Below, in pieces: positions 7,694 to 16,390 of a stretch of 64,000 bases of DNA. The first letter of the stretch is position 1. Each line of letters begins with the position of its first letter. This stretch comes from Candidatus Woesearchaeota archaeon (lineage in GTDB: Archaea; Nanobdellota; Nanobdellia; Woesearchaeales; GW2011-AR9): contig JABHDY010000003.1 in assembly GCA_018676855.1 (NCBI GenBank), positions 252,359 to 316,358 on the forward strand. Direction: 5' to 3'. The notes beneath the pieces are model-generated. The model searched no databases. It was not told the DNA's origin and saw nothing but the letters and a program-made list of their open reading frames with translations. Made by a program: the position numbers and the translations under genes.

Positions 7694-9811
7694 TTATTTC
7701 TGTGGCCAATGTATTGGCAAGATAACTTTTTCATTATCTTCTTTCATTCCCTCTAAAATGCCATAGATGTTTTGTATTCTTTCACTGTACTGTAAAGAAC
7801 CCACATTTTCTTGAATATTTGCAAGACCATCAATTCCAAGAATAACTTTATCAATATGTTTGTTCAACATCGCAAAATTAATACAGAATGACGATAAAGG
7901 AATGTTCGTTTCCTTTGCCAAGTTTTGAAGTTGTCGAACTTTATCCTTAACATGTACAAACTCACCAGTTAATTCGTCAGGGTTCTTAAACAATAATCCC
8001 TGTAAGAATACTGATCGAACATAAATCTCAATACCACGTTCTTTAAGTTTTGGTAACAAGTACGAAAACCGTTGATCAAAAATGCTAAATGGAAGTTGGA
8101 TAATGTCAACATTAATATTATGCTCAAGAATATACTCAGCTTCGTGCGGATGATATAATGACAATCCAATTTTTTGTATTTTCCCTTCACGCTTCAGTTT
8201 CTGTAATTCATCCCACATCTCAGGATGTTCTAAAAACTTATTAAAATGATGAATAAGATACCCATACACGTGCGAAGAATTCAATCGTACTAACGATTCA
8301 GTAAAATGTCGTTCAATTTCTTCATTGTGAAACTTTGAAATGACTTGTAATCCAGATTGTGGATTATTCTTAATATATTCACCAATGACACCCTCGCTAT
8401 CTTGATACCCATACGCAGTATCTAATACCGTAATACCCGAATCAAGAGCATACTGTAAAATCTGAAACACTTCTTCTTTGGGAATTTTACCACGTACATT
8501 ATTAATACCATAATCATACCCAAACTGTGCCGTCCCTAACGCAATATTTGACGTTGTTGGAATTGAAAACGATTGTTCTTTTTGATGCATGTTTGGTACA
8601 TTTTTTCTATAATGCGTAATAACTTTTGTTACTGCAGTAATAACATCTTCCACATCATTATCATCCATCTTAGGAAATAATGGAATGGTAATAAGACCAT
8701 TATACACTTTTTCAGTAATGGGAAAATCTCCCGGTTTTAATCCATAATTATGTTGATAATATGAATGAAGATGTATTGGAATATAATGAACATTAACGCC
8801 AATATTTTCTGCTTTTAACGCTTTAATTATTTGGTTTCTGTCAACCGTTAATAGAGTTTCATCAACATGAATTGTATACAAATGCCATGCACTTTGAATG
8901 TCTGGATGAACAGTTTGTACAGTAATTTCTGGAAATTGTGAAAAAGCTTCATTATATCTAGTAACAATCACTTCCCTTCTTTTCTGAAACAGGGGCAATT
9001 TTTTCAGTTGTGCAATGCCAAGTGCAGCTTGAAATTCTGTCATGTTATACCGATGACCAAGACGTTGCATGTCATACATCCAGTCAGCTTTTTTTCCGTA
9101 CCGTTCCATAGCTTCTTTGGTAATACCATGTGTCCGATGCATCACACACAATTTTGCCAGTTCTTCATTATCCGTTGTAATGATACCACCTTCGGCCGTT
9201 GTCATATTTTTAACGGGATGAAAACTAAATATTGACAAATCGCCAATAGACCCAATTTTTTGATCTTTATACTTTGCTGATAAAGCATGTGCTGCATCTT
9301 CAATAATTTTAATGTCATAATCCTGTGCAATTTTTTGTATCTCATCCATATTGCATGGATTACCACCATAATGTACAGGAATGATTGCTTTTGTTCTAGG
9401 CGTTATTTTTTTTCTGATTTGATCTGGATCAATATTGTACGTTTTCGGATCTATATCTACAAGAACGGGAGTTGCTCCACAATAGACAATACAATTTGCT
9501 GTTGCTAAAAATGTTAAGGGTGTTGTAATAACTTCGTCACCAGGACCAATGTCAAGTGCACCGACACAACAGTGAAGGGCAGCAGTTCCAGAATTTACTG
9601 CAACTGCATATTTTGCTCCAACAAACGCTGCAATATCTTTTTCAAACTGTGTACATTTAGGGCCGGTCGTAAGCCAATTAGAATCTAATACTGATAAGAC
9701 TTCCCGTCGTTCTTCCTCACCTATCCACTGTGTTGCGTAGGGTAAAAAGTTTTCTCTGACAGGTTTCCCACCATCAATTGCAAGTTGTATTTTTTGAGTA
9801 TCTGTAGTCAT
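7694..9811 (-). CDS. DegT/PseC-like sugar aminotransferase fused to aldo/keto reductase
   Basis: 705 residues. Residues 1-400 are a DegT/DnrJ/EryC1/StrS aminotransferase (VNSGTAALH near 73; PLP lysine K201 in FHPVKNMTTAEGG), closest in feel to PseC/SpsC enzymes that aminate UDP-4-keto sugars. Residues ~415-705 are an aldo/keto reductase (IALGTAQFGYDYG; VLDTAYGYQDSE with the Asp and Tyr; VISKF with the Lys; GYLIHHF with the His). The reductase could reduce a keto intermediate or the condensed acid. I use the ATG at 9811 because AGGTGAT lies 7 bases upstream; a GTG 12 bases earlier overlaps the previous stop. Confidence 0.87.
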   Translation of the reverse strand: MTTDTQKIQLAIDGGKPVRENFLPYATQWIGEEERREVLSVLDSNWLTTGPKCTQFEKDIAAFVGAKYAVAVNSGTAALHCCVGALDIGPGDEVITTPLTFLATANCIVYCGATPVLVDIDPKTYNIDPDQIRKKITPRTKAIIPVHYGGNPCNMDEIQKIAQDYDIKIIEDAAHALSAKYKDQKIGSIGDLSIFSFHPVKNMTTAEGGIITTDNEELAKLCVMHRTHGITKEAMERYGKKADWMYDMQRLGHRYNMTEFQAALGIAQLKKLPLFQKRREVIVTRYNEAFSQFPEITVQTVHPDIQSAWHLYTIHVDETLLTVDRNQIIKALKAENIGVNVHYIPIHLHSYYQHNYGLKPGDFPITEKVYNGLITIPLFPKMDDNDVEDVITAVTKVITHYRKNVPNMHQKEQSFSIPTTSNIALGTAQFGYDYGINNVRGKIPKEEVFQILQYALDSGITVLDTAYGYQDSEGVIGEYIKNNPQSGLQVISKFHNEEIERHFTESLVRLNSSHVYGYLIHHFNKFLEHPEMWDELQKLKREGKIQKIGLSLYHPHEAEYILEHNINVDIIQLPFSIFDQRFSYLLPKLKERGIEIYVRSVFLQGLLFKNPDELTGEFVHVKDKVRQLQNLAKETNIPLSSFCINFAMLNKHIDKVILGIDGLANIQENVGSLQYSERIQNIYGILEGMKEDNEKVILPIHWPQK

Positions 9812-9819
9812 AATGTTAA

Positions 9820-10269
9820 TCACCTATTTTTTGTATTCCATATTTCTTTTCCAAAGAAATCCCATGCGAACCGAAAGTCGTCACCTTTTGACTCTTCCAG
9901 TGAACTTGATGAGAAAAAAATGATTGTTGTATTATCTTCAAGAGCTTTAAAACCGTTAGCATACCCAGCAGGAATTTTAAGAATTGACGGTTTTGCACTG
10001 TGTAAAATATATGTTGTGGGAAGGCCAGTAAGCTGTCTGTTGTCCATTTTTGAACAAATTATTTTTACACAGCCCTGTGGAACAAAAACGTACTTTGTTT
10101 CTTTTTCATGGCCATGAAATGCTCGAACAACATTATTTGCCACATTTTTTACTTGATAAAACCGTTTTATACCGCTCGATATAAAGTCAAAATCGTTCAC
10201 AAAAGAAACACTTCCCCTATCATCGTACGCAATGCCACCTTCAAATAATTGTATCTCGTCATGCATCAT
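9820..10269 (-). CDS. RmlC/FdtA-like cupin, sugar-nucleotide epimerase family
   Basis: 149 residues. The pattern is that of WxcM/FdtA and dTDP-4-dehydrorhamnose 3,5-epimerase relatives: DDRGSVSFVNDFDF near 15, then FYQVKNVANNVVRAFHGH, then KIPAGYANGFKAL. Such small cupins epimerise or isomerise nucleotide-linked keto sugars. It is the first gene of the operon. A TATA-like TTTTATTC 24-27 bases upstream predicts a leaderless start at this ATG (a second ATG follows one codon later). Epimerase and 3,4-ketoisomerase activities cannot be separated from sequence alone. Confidence 0.78.
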   Translation of the reverse strand: MMHDEIQLFEGGIAYDDRGSVSFVNDFDFISSGIKRFYQVKNVANNVVRAFHGHEKETKYVFVPQGCVKIICSKMDNRQLTGLPTTYILHSAKPSILKIPAGYANGFKALEDNTTIIFFSSSSLEESKGDDFRFAWDFFGKEIWNTKNR

Positions 10270-10288
10270 TGTATTATTTGGTTATGTG

Positions 10289-10299
10289 AATAAAAGCCA
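10289..10299 (-). promoter_or_regulatory. TATA box of the surface-sugar operon
   Basis: GGCTTTTATTC read on the minus strand, centred about 25 bases upstream of the ATG at 10269. The spacing matches the archaeal TATA-to-start distance seen throughout this window. It is the only likely promoter for the operon running to the window edge, because internal junctions are overlaps or short gaps with SD sites. Confidence 0.5.
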
Positions 10300-10405
10300 T
10301 TAACCAACCTCATTTTTTAGTCTTAATTTTTATATGTTTTTGTACTTGTTATATACATTTTCTGGCCATTTGTCAGTATATAAAGTTTCTGAAATAGAGG
10401 TAAAG

Positions 10406-10480
10406 ATGAAAGACTTGAAACGGAGCATGAAAAAAAGAATGATTTATAAATTCATTACATTTAAAAAAGAAAAACACTGA
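10406..10480 (+). CDS. Possible 24-residue basic peptide
   Basis: ATG to TGA frame reading MKDLKRSMKKRMIYKFITF then KKEKH. A clear TATA box (TATATAAAG, 10377-10385) is centred 25 bases upstream, the right distance for a leaderless start, and AGAGGT lies just before the ATG. It sits between divergent genes, ahead of the methyltransferase at 10512. Without homologues it may be only the leader of that gene's transcript. Confidence 0.3.
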   Translation: MKDLKRSMKKRMIYKFITFKKEKH

Positions 10481-10511
10481 ATCACATTAAAAATTAAAAA
10501 ATGGTGAATAT

Positions 10512-11249
10512 ATGAGTCAATCAGAAGAATTCTGGAAAACGAGGTCTGAGAAATATAATAATCTTAACTGGGTCACTGACGATTCTTATTTGAACGCTAT
10601 CATTGAAGCGGGCAATTTTACGAAAGACGATAAAATTCTTGATGTGGGAACGGGAACTGGCGTTATTGCGCATACAGTTGCTCCACTCGCGAAGGAAATT
10701 ATTGGTGTTGACATCTCACAAGATATGTTACAGCACAGTAATTGGAAAGATAACAAATATTTTTTACGAAGAGATATCAGAGACAGAATCTTTCATGAAG
10801 GCGTTTTTGATAAGGTAACGGCACGAATGGTCTTTCATCACATTATTGAAGATACACAAAAAGCAATGGACGAATGTTATCATGTTTTACGGCCAGGAGG
10901 TAAGATGATCCTTGCTGAAGGCGTTCCACCAACTAAAGAGTTAAAGGATGCGTACGAAGAAATTTTTAAATTGAAAGAGGAAAGGATAGTTTTCCTTGAA
11001 GAAGATCTTGTTCAAATGTTTGAAAAAGCAGGATTTAAAGATGTTAATGTTATTACTCACCTTCAAAAAGGGTTCAGTGTTACAAACTGGATCGAAAATG
11101 CTGGCGGTTTGTCTGATGATGTAAAGAAAAAAATTCTTGACCTTCATATTAACGGAACTGACGAATTTAAAAGAATTTATAACCTTCGTATTGTTGATAA
11201 TGAATGTCTTATTGATACTAAAAGTTTAATTGTGGTAGGAACAAAATAA
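10512..11249 (+). CDS. Class I SAM-dependent methyltransferase (UbiE-like)
   Basis: 245 residues. Motif I is ILDVGTGTGVIAHTV (residues ~42-56), followed by IIGVDISQDML and the post-motif region VLRPGGKMILAEGVPP. The domain is like UbiE/COQ5 and other small-molecule methyltransferases. GGTGA lies 5 bases before the ATG. It faces the flippase gene tail to tail, one base apart. The setting suggests a glycan or lipid precursor as substrate; this is inference. Confidence 0.85.
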   Translation: MSQSEEFWKTRSEKYNNLNWVTDDSYLNAIIEAGNFTKDDKILDVGTGTGVIAHTVAPLAKEIIGVDISQDMLQHSNWKDNKYFLRRDIRDRIFHEGVFDKVTARMVFHHIIEDTQKAMDECYHVLRPGGKMILAEGVPPTKELKDAYEEIFKLKEERIVFLEEDLVQMFEKAGFKDVNVITHLQKGFSVTNWIENAGGLSDDVKKKILDLHINGTDEFKRIYNLRIVDNECLIDTKSLIVVGTK

Positions 11250-11250
11250 A

Positions 11251-12744
11251 TCATTTCTTGACAAGTTTTATCAAATTATTTATTTCTTGAATGTTAAACG
11301 CTTTTATAATAGAAAGAATTATGAGATATAATATACTACTGATACAAATTGATACAAGTGCACCGAGCCATCCTATAAGAATGGTTGACGAGAGTATAAG
11401 CAGTATAGCCGTAAAGACAAATCCTGCTCCCACAATTTTCATCCATATTTTCCATGGCGATGGCATTGCAATAAATTTTGTAACATAGTTAGTTGATAAT
11501 ATCAACATACATCCATAACTTATTGCAGTAGAAAGAGCTGCCCCAACAATGCCAAGTGCAGGAATTAACAGAATGTTAAGAATAATGTTAATAGCCGCAG
11601 CAAAAAGTACAATTTTCATAACAATTGCCGGTTTACCAATAGCAGTAATGATTGCATGATTATTTGCAGCAATAACATATCCAAGAACGCCCACCAAAAT
11701 AATTCTGAATGCAAGAATTCCTGAAAGATATTCAGGTCCGAACAAAGTTTCAATAAACAATGGTGCAAAAACAAATATTGAAATGATTAATGGAAGTGTA
11801 ATCATAAATGTATATTTGTACAATAACTGTACTCCTGCAAAAAGTCGTTTATGATCTTTACGTGCCCACAATTCAGATACCATTGGTAAAAGAATTTTAG
11901 AATTTGCCTTTGCAAAGAAAAGGAATAGAAGTGCTGTTGGAAGAACAACGTTGTACACACCTACCTTCTCTAACGACACAAAATATGTTAAAATTAAAAC
12001 GTCCAACCACGCAATAACTTTATTTCCGACACCGGTAAAGATAACGGGAGCCGAAAAAGTAAAAAGTTCTTTAATTGCAATTTTGAGATCTGTTATTTTA
12101 GCTTTCCAGATGTCTGTAAACTGAACAACTTTAATCATAAGTACAAGAAAAGCTGTCGTACTTCCAATAACGAATGCAATGGCTGCAGATAGAATTCCAT
12201 ATCCTAAACTGTACAGAATGAAAAAACTTACAATTGTCATTCCTAACCTAATCAGTTCTTCTGACCCGTACCATTTAACTTTTTGAAATCCTTGCAATAT
12301 ACTATACGCAACATTACATAATAAAGAAACAAAAACGTAGATGGCAAAGAGTATAAGTAACGTTGCTGCTCGTGGATCTTTGAAATAATTGTCTGCTAAA
12401 TATGATGAAGATAGTATGAAGAAAACAATAAGGATTGTTGATGATATTAATTGAAACACAAATGATGCTACAATAAGCGTTTTTATCTTAGAATAATTCT
12501 TTTCAACTGCATAATGTGCAATAAATTTTACAAGGCCACTTCGTAACCCAAAATCTCTAAATAAGAGAAGAAACATCATAAATGCTAGAACTGCGTAGAA
12601 CAAACCAAAATCTGTTGGAGAAAGTTTTCGTGCAAGAACTACTCGTAAGATGTATGCCAGTAATGACGTAATGGCCATAAGTATGGCAACAATTCCTACA
12701 CCCTTGACAGCTTTTCGCGTATAATTCGTATGAGGAAGTTTCAT
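11251..12744 (-). CDS. Wzx-like oligosaccharide flippase (MATE/MOP superfamily)
   Basis: 497 residues with about 12-14 hydrophobic segments. The N-terminus is typical of polysaccharide biosynthesis exporters (KGVGIVAILMAITSLLAYIL; ARKLSPTDFGLFYAVLAFM). It probably flips lipid-linked oligosaccharide across the membrane for the glycans made by the surrounding genes. A TATA-like ATATTTAAAAAC lies about 33 bases upstream. No SD is evident, so translation probably starts close to the 5' end. Confidence 0.88.
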   Translation of the reverse strand: MKLPHTNYTRKAVKGVGIVAILMAITSLLAYILRVVLARKLSPTDFGLFYAVLAFMMFLLLFRDFGLRSGLVKFIAHYAVEKNYSKIKTLIVASFVFQLISSTILIVFFILSSSYLADNYFKDPRAATLLILFAIYVFVSLLCNVAYSILQGFQKVKWYGSEELIRLGMTIVSFFILYSLGYGILSAAIAFVIGSTTAFLVLMIKVVQFTDIWKAKITDLKIAIKELFTFSAPVIFTGVGNKVIAWLDVLILTYFVSLEKVGVYNVVLPTALLFLFFAKANSKILLPMVSELWARKDHKRLFAGVQLLYKYTFMITLPLIISIFVFAPLFIETLFGPEYLSGILAFRIILVGVLGYVIAANNHAIITAIGKPAIVMKIVLFAAAINIILNILLIPALGIVGAALSTAISYGCMLILSTNYVTKFIAMPSPWKIWMKIVGAGFVFTAILLILSSTILIGWLGALVSICISSILYLIILSIIKAFNIQEINNLIKLVKK

Positions 12745-12862
12745 TTATGAATATAAAAATGGAAGAAGTATGTTTTTAAATATGATGAGTTATGGTTCTA
12801 GTGATACCGTATTATACTCTTAATCCATAAACTATTTAAACCACTTTTTTTCTTAGTTTCAG

Positions 12863-13858
12863 ATGGACGAAAAGAAAGTGTTAAACTTGTACCGGCCAGA
12901 TCATTTCGGTAATGAGATTATTCTTGCTGATGGTACAGCAAGAGCAGGAAAGTCTAAACTTCACCAATTATTGTCAGGATTTGAAGGGGTAGAATTACCT
13001 TCCCTAGAATTACTGCCTGAGAGATTATCATTCTTTTACTATCACAACCTTATTGATAAGAAAGCTGCAATTGCATTGTTAAAAACAGCATTACAATTCC
13101 GTTTGTTTTATAACATGCAAGCACGAAACGTCAATTTTAAACCTGGCGATTATTCGGGCGTCTTCGGAAACGCCAATTGGATAAAATATATCAAACGTCT
13201 TTTCCTTAAAGATTCGTCCGTTGCCATGGAAAATCTGCACAAGGAAAGAGCAATACTTCAATTGATGGTACATGATACTCTTGGATATCCAAACTTATTC
13301 TTTGATGCGTACGGTGATAAAGTATACTGGTTAGAAATGGTATGTCATCCAATAGATTTAATCAATTCTAAGTATAGAAAGAAACATGATTTAAGGGAAG
13401 ACAGTTCTTCTTCATACACGTTAACATTGAAAGAGGGAGAGAATATTGTTCCTTGGTGGCACATTTATGATAAAGATGGAGAGTATTTGAAGTTGTCACA
13501 CATGGACAGAGTTATCTGGTCAACATACCACCGTCTGAAACATATCATGGAAGAATATAATAAATTGTCTGATTCACAAAAGAAACAAATATTATGGATT
13601 CCGCTTGAAAAAATGATGATCGATCCTTGGACGTATATTGCAAAGATTGAAAAGTTGATAAAGCGTAAACCTGCAAAATATATGAAAAAGAATCTTAAGA
13701 GATATAATTTTCCTGATACGATGGAACGTATTCTAGAAAGTAGGAAGAAAAAAGAAGAGTTGATCAGAAGTAAAGCATCGCCAAAATATATTGCTCTTAT
13801 GGAAAAAATGGTTACAGAGTACGAAACAACTGATTGGCACGCACTGAATCCATTATAA
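12863..13858 (+). CDS. Sulfotransferase-like P-loop protein
   Basis: 331 residues. Near residue 22 there is a Walker-like DGTARAGKSKLHQLL in the place of the PAPS 5'-phosphosulfate loop, and near 175 a segment VCHPIDLINSKYRKKH resembling the 3'-phosphate-binding RDPRD..S block of sulfotransferases. The C-terminal 80 residues are very Lys/Arg rich. A sulfotransferase acting on surface glycans fits the neighbourhood, but the match is by motif only; a kinase-like P-loop protein is the alternative. TATA (ACTATTTAAACC) lies about 27 bases upstream, implying a leaderless start. Confidence 0.5.
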   Translation: MDEKKVLNLYRPDHFGNEIILADGTARAGKSKLHQLLSGFEGVELPSLELLPERLSFFYYHNLIDKKAAIALLKTALQFRLFYNMQARNVNFKPGDYSGVFGNANWIKYIKRLFLKDSSVAMENLHKERAILQLMVHDTLGYPNLFFDAYGDKVYWLEMVCHPIDLINSKYRKKHDLREDSSSSYTLTLKEGENIVPWWHIYDKDGEYLKLSHMDRVIWSTYHRLKHIMEEYNKLSDSQKKQILWIPLEKMMIDPWTYIAKIEKLIKRKPAKYMKKNLKRYNFPDTMERILESRKKKEELIRSKASPKYIALMEKMVTEYETTDWHALNPL

Positions 13859-13861
13859 GTC

Positions 13862-13987
13862 ATTTCTTGAATAACCTGATTATGTATACTAGCGCCCTGA
13901 CCTCAGTCGAGGCACATGAGGTGAATCGCAGATAAAACTCATAATCGTGCCGTGCCCAAGTATACAAATCTTTTCTATTCAAGAAAT
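13862..13987. ncRNA. Structured 126-base element with long nested inverted repeats
   Basis: Lies between convergent genes. Outer arms pair perfectly over 12 bases (13862-13873 with 13976-13987). Next come GATT with AATC (13878-13881 with 13967-13970) and TGTATACT with AGTATACA (13883-13890 with 13959-13966). Inside, GGCACATGAG (13911-13920) can pair with CTCAT (13939-13943) and GTGCC (13948-13952) across a small bulge, and ACCTCA (13900-13905) competes for TGAGGT (13917-13922). The inside is much more GC-rich than its surroundings. It could be a structured RNA, a two-way terminator or a small mobile element. It is not a tRNA, and I do not recognise the family or the strand. Confidence 0.6.
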
Positions 13988-15343
13988 TTATTTCTTCATT
14001 GTATCTACTTGATATTTAAGATATTCTTTAACACTACGCGCTTCATACATATAATTAATTATCTCGTCAATCTCTTGATCAATCTCTTGAATAAAACCTT
14101 CATTATGAGCAATCTCTTCCTGAACAGAAACATCTTCAATATAATGTTGAACATCAACAGGTGCGCCCTTTTCTAACTTGTTTAATGGAAGGTCCATATC
14201 ATCGATTTTACGGAAGGGAAAGAAATGTCTGGTTGTCCTTGGAGAAAAGATATTGCCCGTTAAACCACGTTCAACAACTTCAGATTTTGAAATGTTCGTT
14301 TTATCAATTATTAAATGTCTGTGCATTAATCGTGTTCCTACCCGAATATTTTCATTATTATAATCAACGTACTGAACGGGAACGGTTTTATATCCATGCA
14401 TTAAAAAGAAAATGTATCGATGACTACCATCTAATACAATTCCAGTATTTTTATCAACAAGAAGTGGTGCTTTAACAAATCCATCTTTTAATAGAAGGTT
14501 GTTTAAATTGTTAAGATGGTTCGGAAATACTTTTTCTAACGGTTTAATTGTGTTTATAGAAACAATTTCGTACTTGCTAGATGTTGTTTCTAGTTGTTTA
14601 ATTGGTTTATCTGTAAATAATTCATTTGCTTTGTGTAAATCGTTATGATCATCAATTTCAAACCATTTCATACCATGAACGGGACATACAAACAACGGTG
14701 TTGAACCGTTGATATGTTCTGCAATGACAAGATCGTAGTACACATTTGTGTTTCCTTTCTGTACTTCAATGTCTAACCATTGAGAGAATTGTTTACCAAA
14801 TTCTGCCGTTATCTTTAAAATTCCTACAGATTTATGATAATTGTCATTATATTCTGTGAGTGGCTCTCTGACAATTTGTATTTTTTGTACATGATGTCCG
14901 TCTCCCGTTGTTAACATACACCCTTCTTTAAATAAACTAAACCTGTCACCTGCCCAATACGAAAGGGTATGATTCGTATTCATGATTCGTGTAAGAACGT
15001 TTTTGTCAAAGAACGAATCTCCTTCAATTAAGAGTGAACCTTGTTCTAAATGATCTCGTACTAACCATAACGAATACATGTTATTCGTTGTTGCATACTC
15101 TTTACTTTCAATATATGTGATGTTCATATTTTTGTATGATGTTCCAATGGTGTTTTGTATTACATTTGCAAGATGACCAACAACAAGGACAACATCTTTG
15201 ATACCTTCATCTGCTAAGTGATTAAGTGTATTGATAAGAATCGGTGTACCGTTAACTTCAACCAAACATTTTGGGATAGTATCCGTAATTGGTTTTAACC
15301 TATTACCAAGTCCCGCAACTAAAAGTATTGCTTTCTGTATCAT
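13988..15343 (-). CDS. Sugar/choline-type nucleotidyltransferase fused to SerK-like serine kinase
   Basis: 451 residues. Residues 1-230 are a LicC/RmlA-like nucleotidyltransferase (ILLVAGLGNRLKPITDTIPK, 6-25). Residues ~258-375 are a ParB/Srx-fold domain of the free serine kinase type (SerK/SbnI): INTIKPLEKV near 263, VLDGSHRYIFF at 303-313, VPVQYVDYNNENIRV at 321-335, and SPRTTRHF near 367. SerK makes O-phosphoserine from serine. The last ~60 residues are an acidic tail. The fusion suggests that a phosphorylated amino alcohol is made and then activated as a CDP (or NDP) derivative, with the overlapping aminotransferase-fold gene supplying the step between. The serine-kinase assignment rests on the motif set. 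Confidence 0.75.
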   Translation of the reverse strand: MIQKAILLVAGLGNRLKPITDTIPKCLVEVNGTPILINTLNHLADEGIKDVVLVVGHLANVIQNTIGTSYKNMNITYIESKEYATTNNMYSLWLVRDHLEQGSLLIEGDSFFDKNVLTRIMNTNHTLSYWAGDRFSLFKEGCMLTTGDGHHVQKIQIVREPLTEYNDNYHKSVGILKITAEFGKQFSQWLDIEVQKGNTNVYYDLVIAEHINGSTPLFVCPVHGMKWFEIDDHNDLHKANELFTDKPIKQLETTSSKYEIVSINTIKPLEKVFPNHLNNLNNLLLKDGFVKAPLLVDKNTGIVLDGSHRYIFFLMHGYKTVPVQYVDYNNENIRVGTRLMHRHLIIDKTNISKSEVVERGLTGNIFSPRTTRHFFPFRKIDDMDLPLNKLEKGAPVDVQHYIEDVSVQEEIAHNEGFIQEIDQEIDEIINYMYEARSVKEYLKYQVDTMKK

Positions 15344-16290
15344 TGTAATAACTCTTTTAATCTTTCATAATTCTCATTATACGCAACCCTGTAATAAGTT
15401 CCGTCCAAGCCCGTTTTATTATCACACGACTTAACATTAAAATGCGTTATTGGTTTGGTTGATTGTACCATGACAAAATTAGCTTTCGTTGGAAAGACTT
15501 TGAGGTATGGAATCTGTTTTAGTAAATCAACCATTTTACGTGTTCCTTGTATGATACGTATTCGTGATTGTTCATACTCTTCTTTATGATCTAACAGGAG
15601 GTCAATAAGAGCTTCCGTCACAGAATTAATGTTCCAAATAGGAATCTTTTTGACAAAATCGTTTATCAGATCTTCATCTTCAGATGCAATATATCCTAAC
15701 CTAATACCACAAATCCCATAATTTTTTCCTAAGCTTTTGATAAGTATGACGTTTGTTCCTTTTGGTAGTTCTGGAATAGTTTCCGCGACAAAATCTATAA
15801 AACTAATATCAATTGCAAATTTAACATGTGGAAATTCGTTCACTAATTGTTGAATGTCATCTCTGTAAAGTCCAGTAGGATTATTAGGATTACAGAAACA
15901 AACAGTATCTACTTCATGCTGTTGTATTGCTTGTCTTATTTCATCTGTTGTTGCATTGTATGGTATAGGAACATGGTTTGATATTTCCCATTCGTTAAAA
16001 TTAGGAACAGTTACTAACGCTTTTGTTGAATAGTTTTGTAATAGAATTCTAATAGCTTCACAACTACCGTTAACAGTTAGAAGTGGTATGGTAACATTTT
16101 CTAATCGTTTTACTTTTTCAGAGATAACTTTTTGGTTAGATGGATAGTATCTTATTAGATGAAGTAAATCATTTTTTAATTGGTTCATAATTTCGTCTGT
16201 TGGAAAGTACGGATTAATCATAAAATAGAAATTGTCTGAACTATCTTTCATTCTTGTTACGAGTTGTTTTTGCATAAGATTACCTACCAT
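15340..16290 (-). CDS. Fold-type I PLP enzyme, HisC/CobD-like
   Basis: 316 residues. Motifs are CNPNNPTG, AIDISFIDF, the PLP lysine in SLGKNYGICGIRLGY, and a C-terminal YRVAYNE with the carboxylate-binding Arg. The family includes histidinol-phosphate aminotransferase and the CobD-type threonine- and serine-phosphate decarboxylases. Coupled by a 4-base overlap to the nucleotidyltransferase-SerK fusion, the decarboxylase reading (phosphoserine to phosphoethanolamine) is attractive but unproven; no other his gene is nearby. The TATA box (TTTATATA) is centred near 16311. An internal Met at 16275 with AGGTAAT upstream is a possible alternative start. Confidence 0.78.
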   Translation of the reverse strand: MVGNLMQKQLVTRMKDSSDNFYFMINPYFPTDEIMNQLKNDLLHLIRYYPSNQKVISEKVKRLENVTIPLLTVNGSCEAIRILLQNYSTKALVTVPNFNEWEISNHVPIPYNATTDEIRQAIQQHEVDTVCFCNPNNPTGLYRDDIQQLVNEFPHVKFAIDISFIDFVAETIPELPKGTNVILIKSLGKNYGICGIRLGYIASEDEDLINDFVKKIPIWNINSVTEALIDLLLDHKEEYEQSRIRIIQGTRKMVDLLKQIPYLKVFPTKANFVMVQSTKPITHFNVKSCDNKTGLDGTYYRVAYNENYERLKELLQ

Positions 16291-16390
16291 TGAATCATAA
16301 TTGTTCGTATATAAAGGTTATTGACTTTGGTTCTATAGAAATATATATAAATCGATTAATCTTACTTAACTCATAAATGAGGTGTTTATT

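Noticed and set aside
13862..13987. Reading the structured element as a tRNA, C/D RNA or hammerhead ribozyme
   Set aside because: No T-arm or anticodon stem, no C/D box pair, and no CTGATGA...GAAA core fits.
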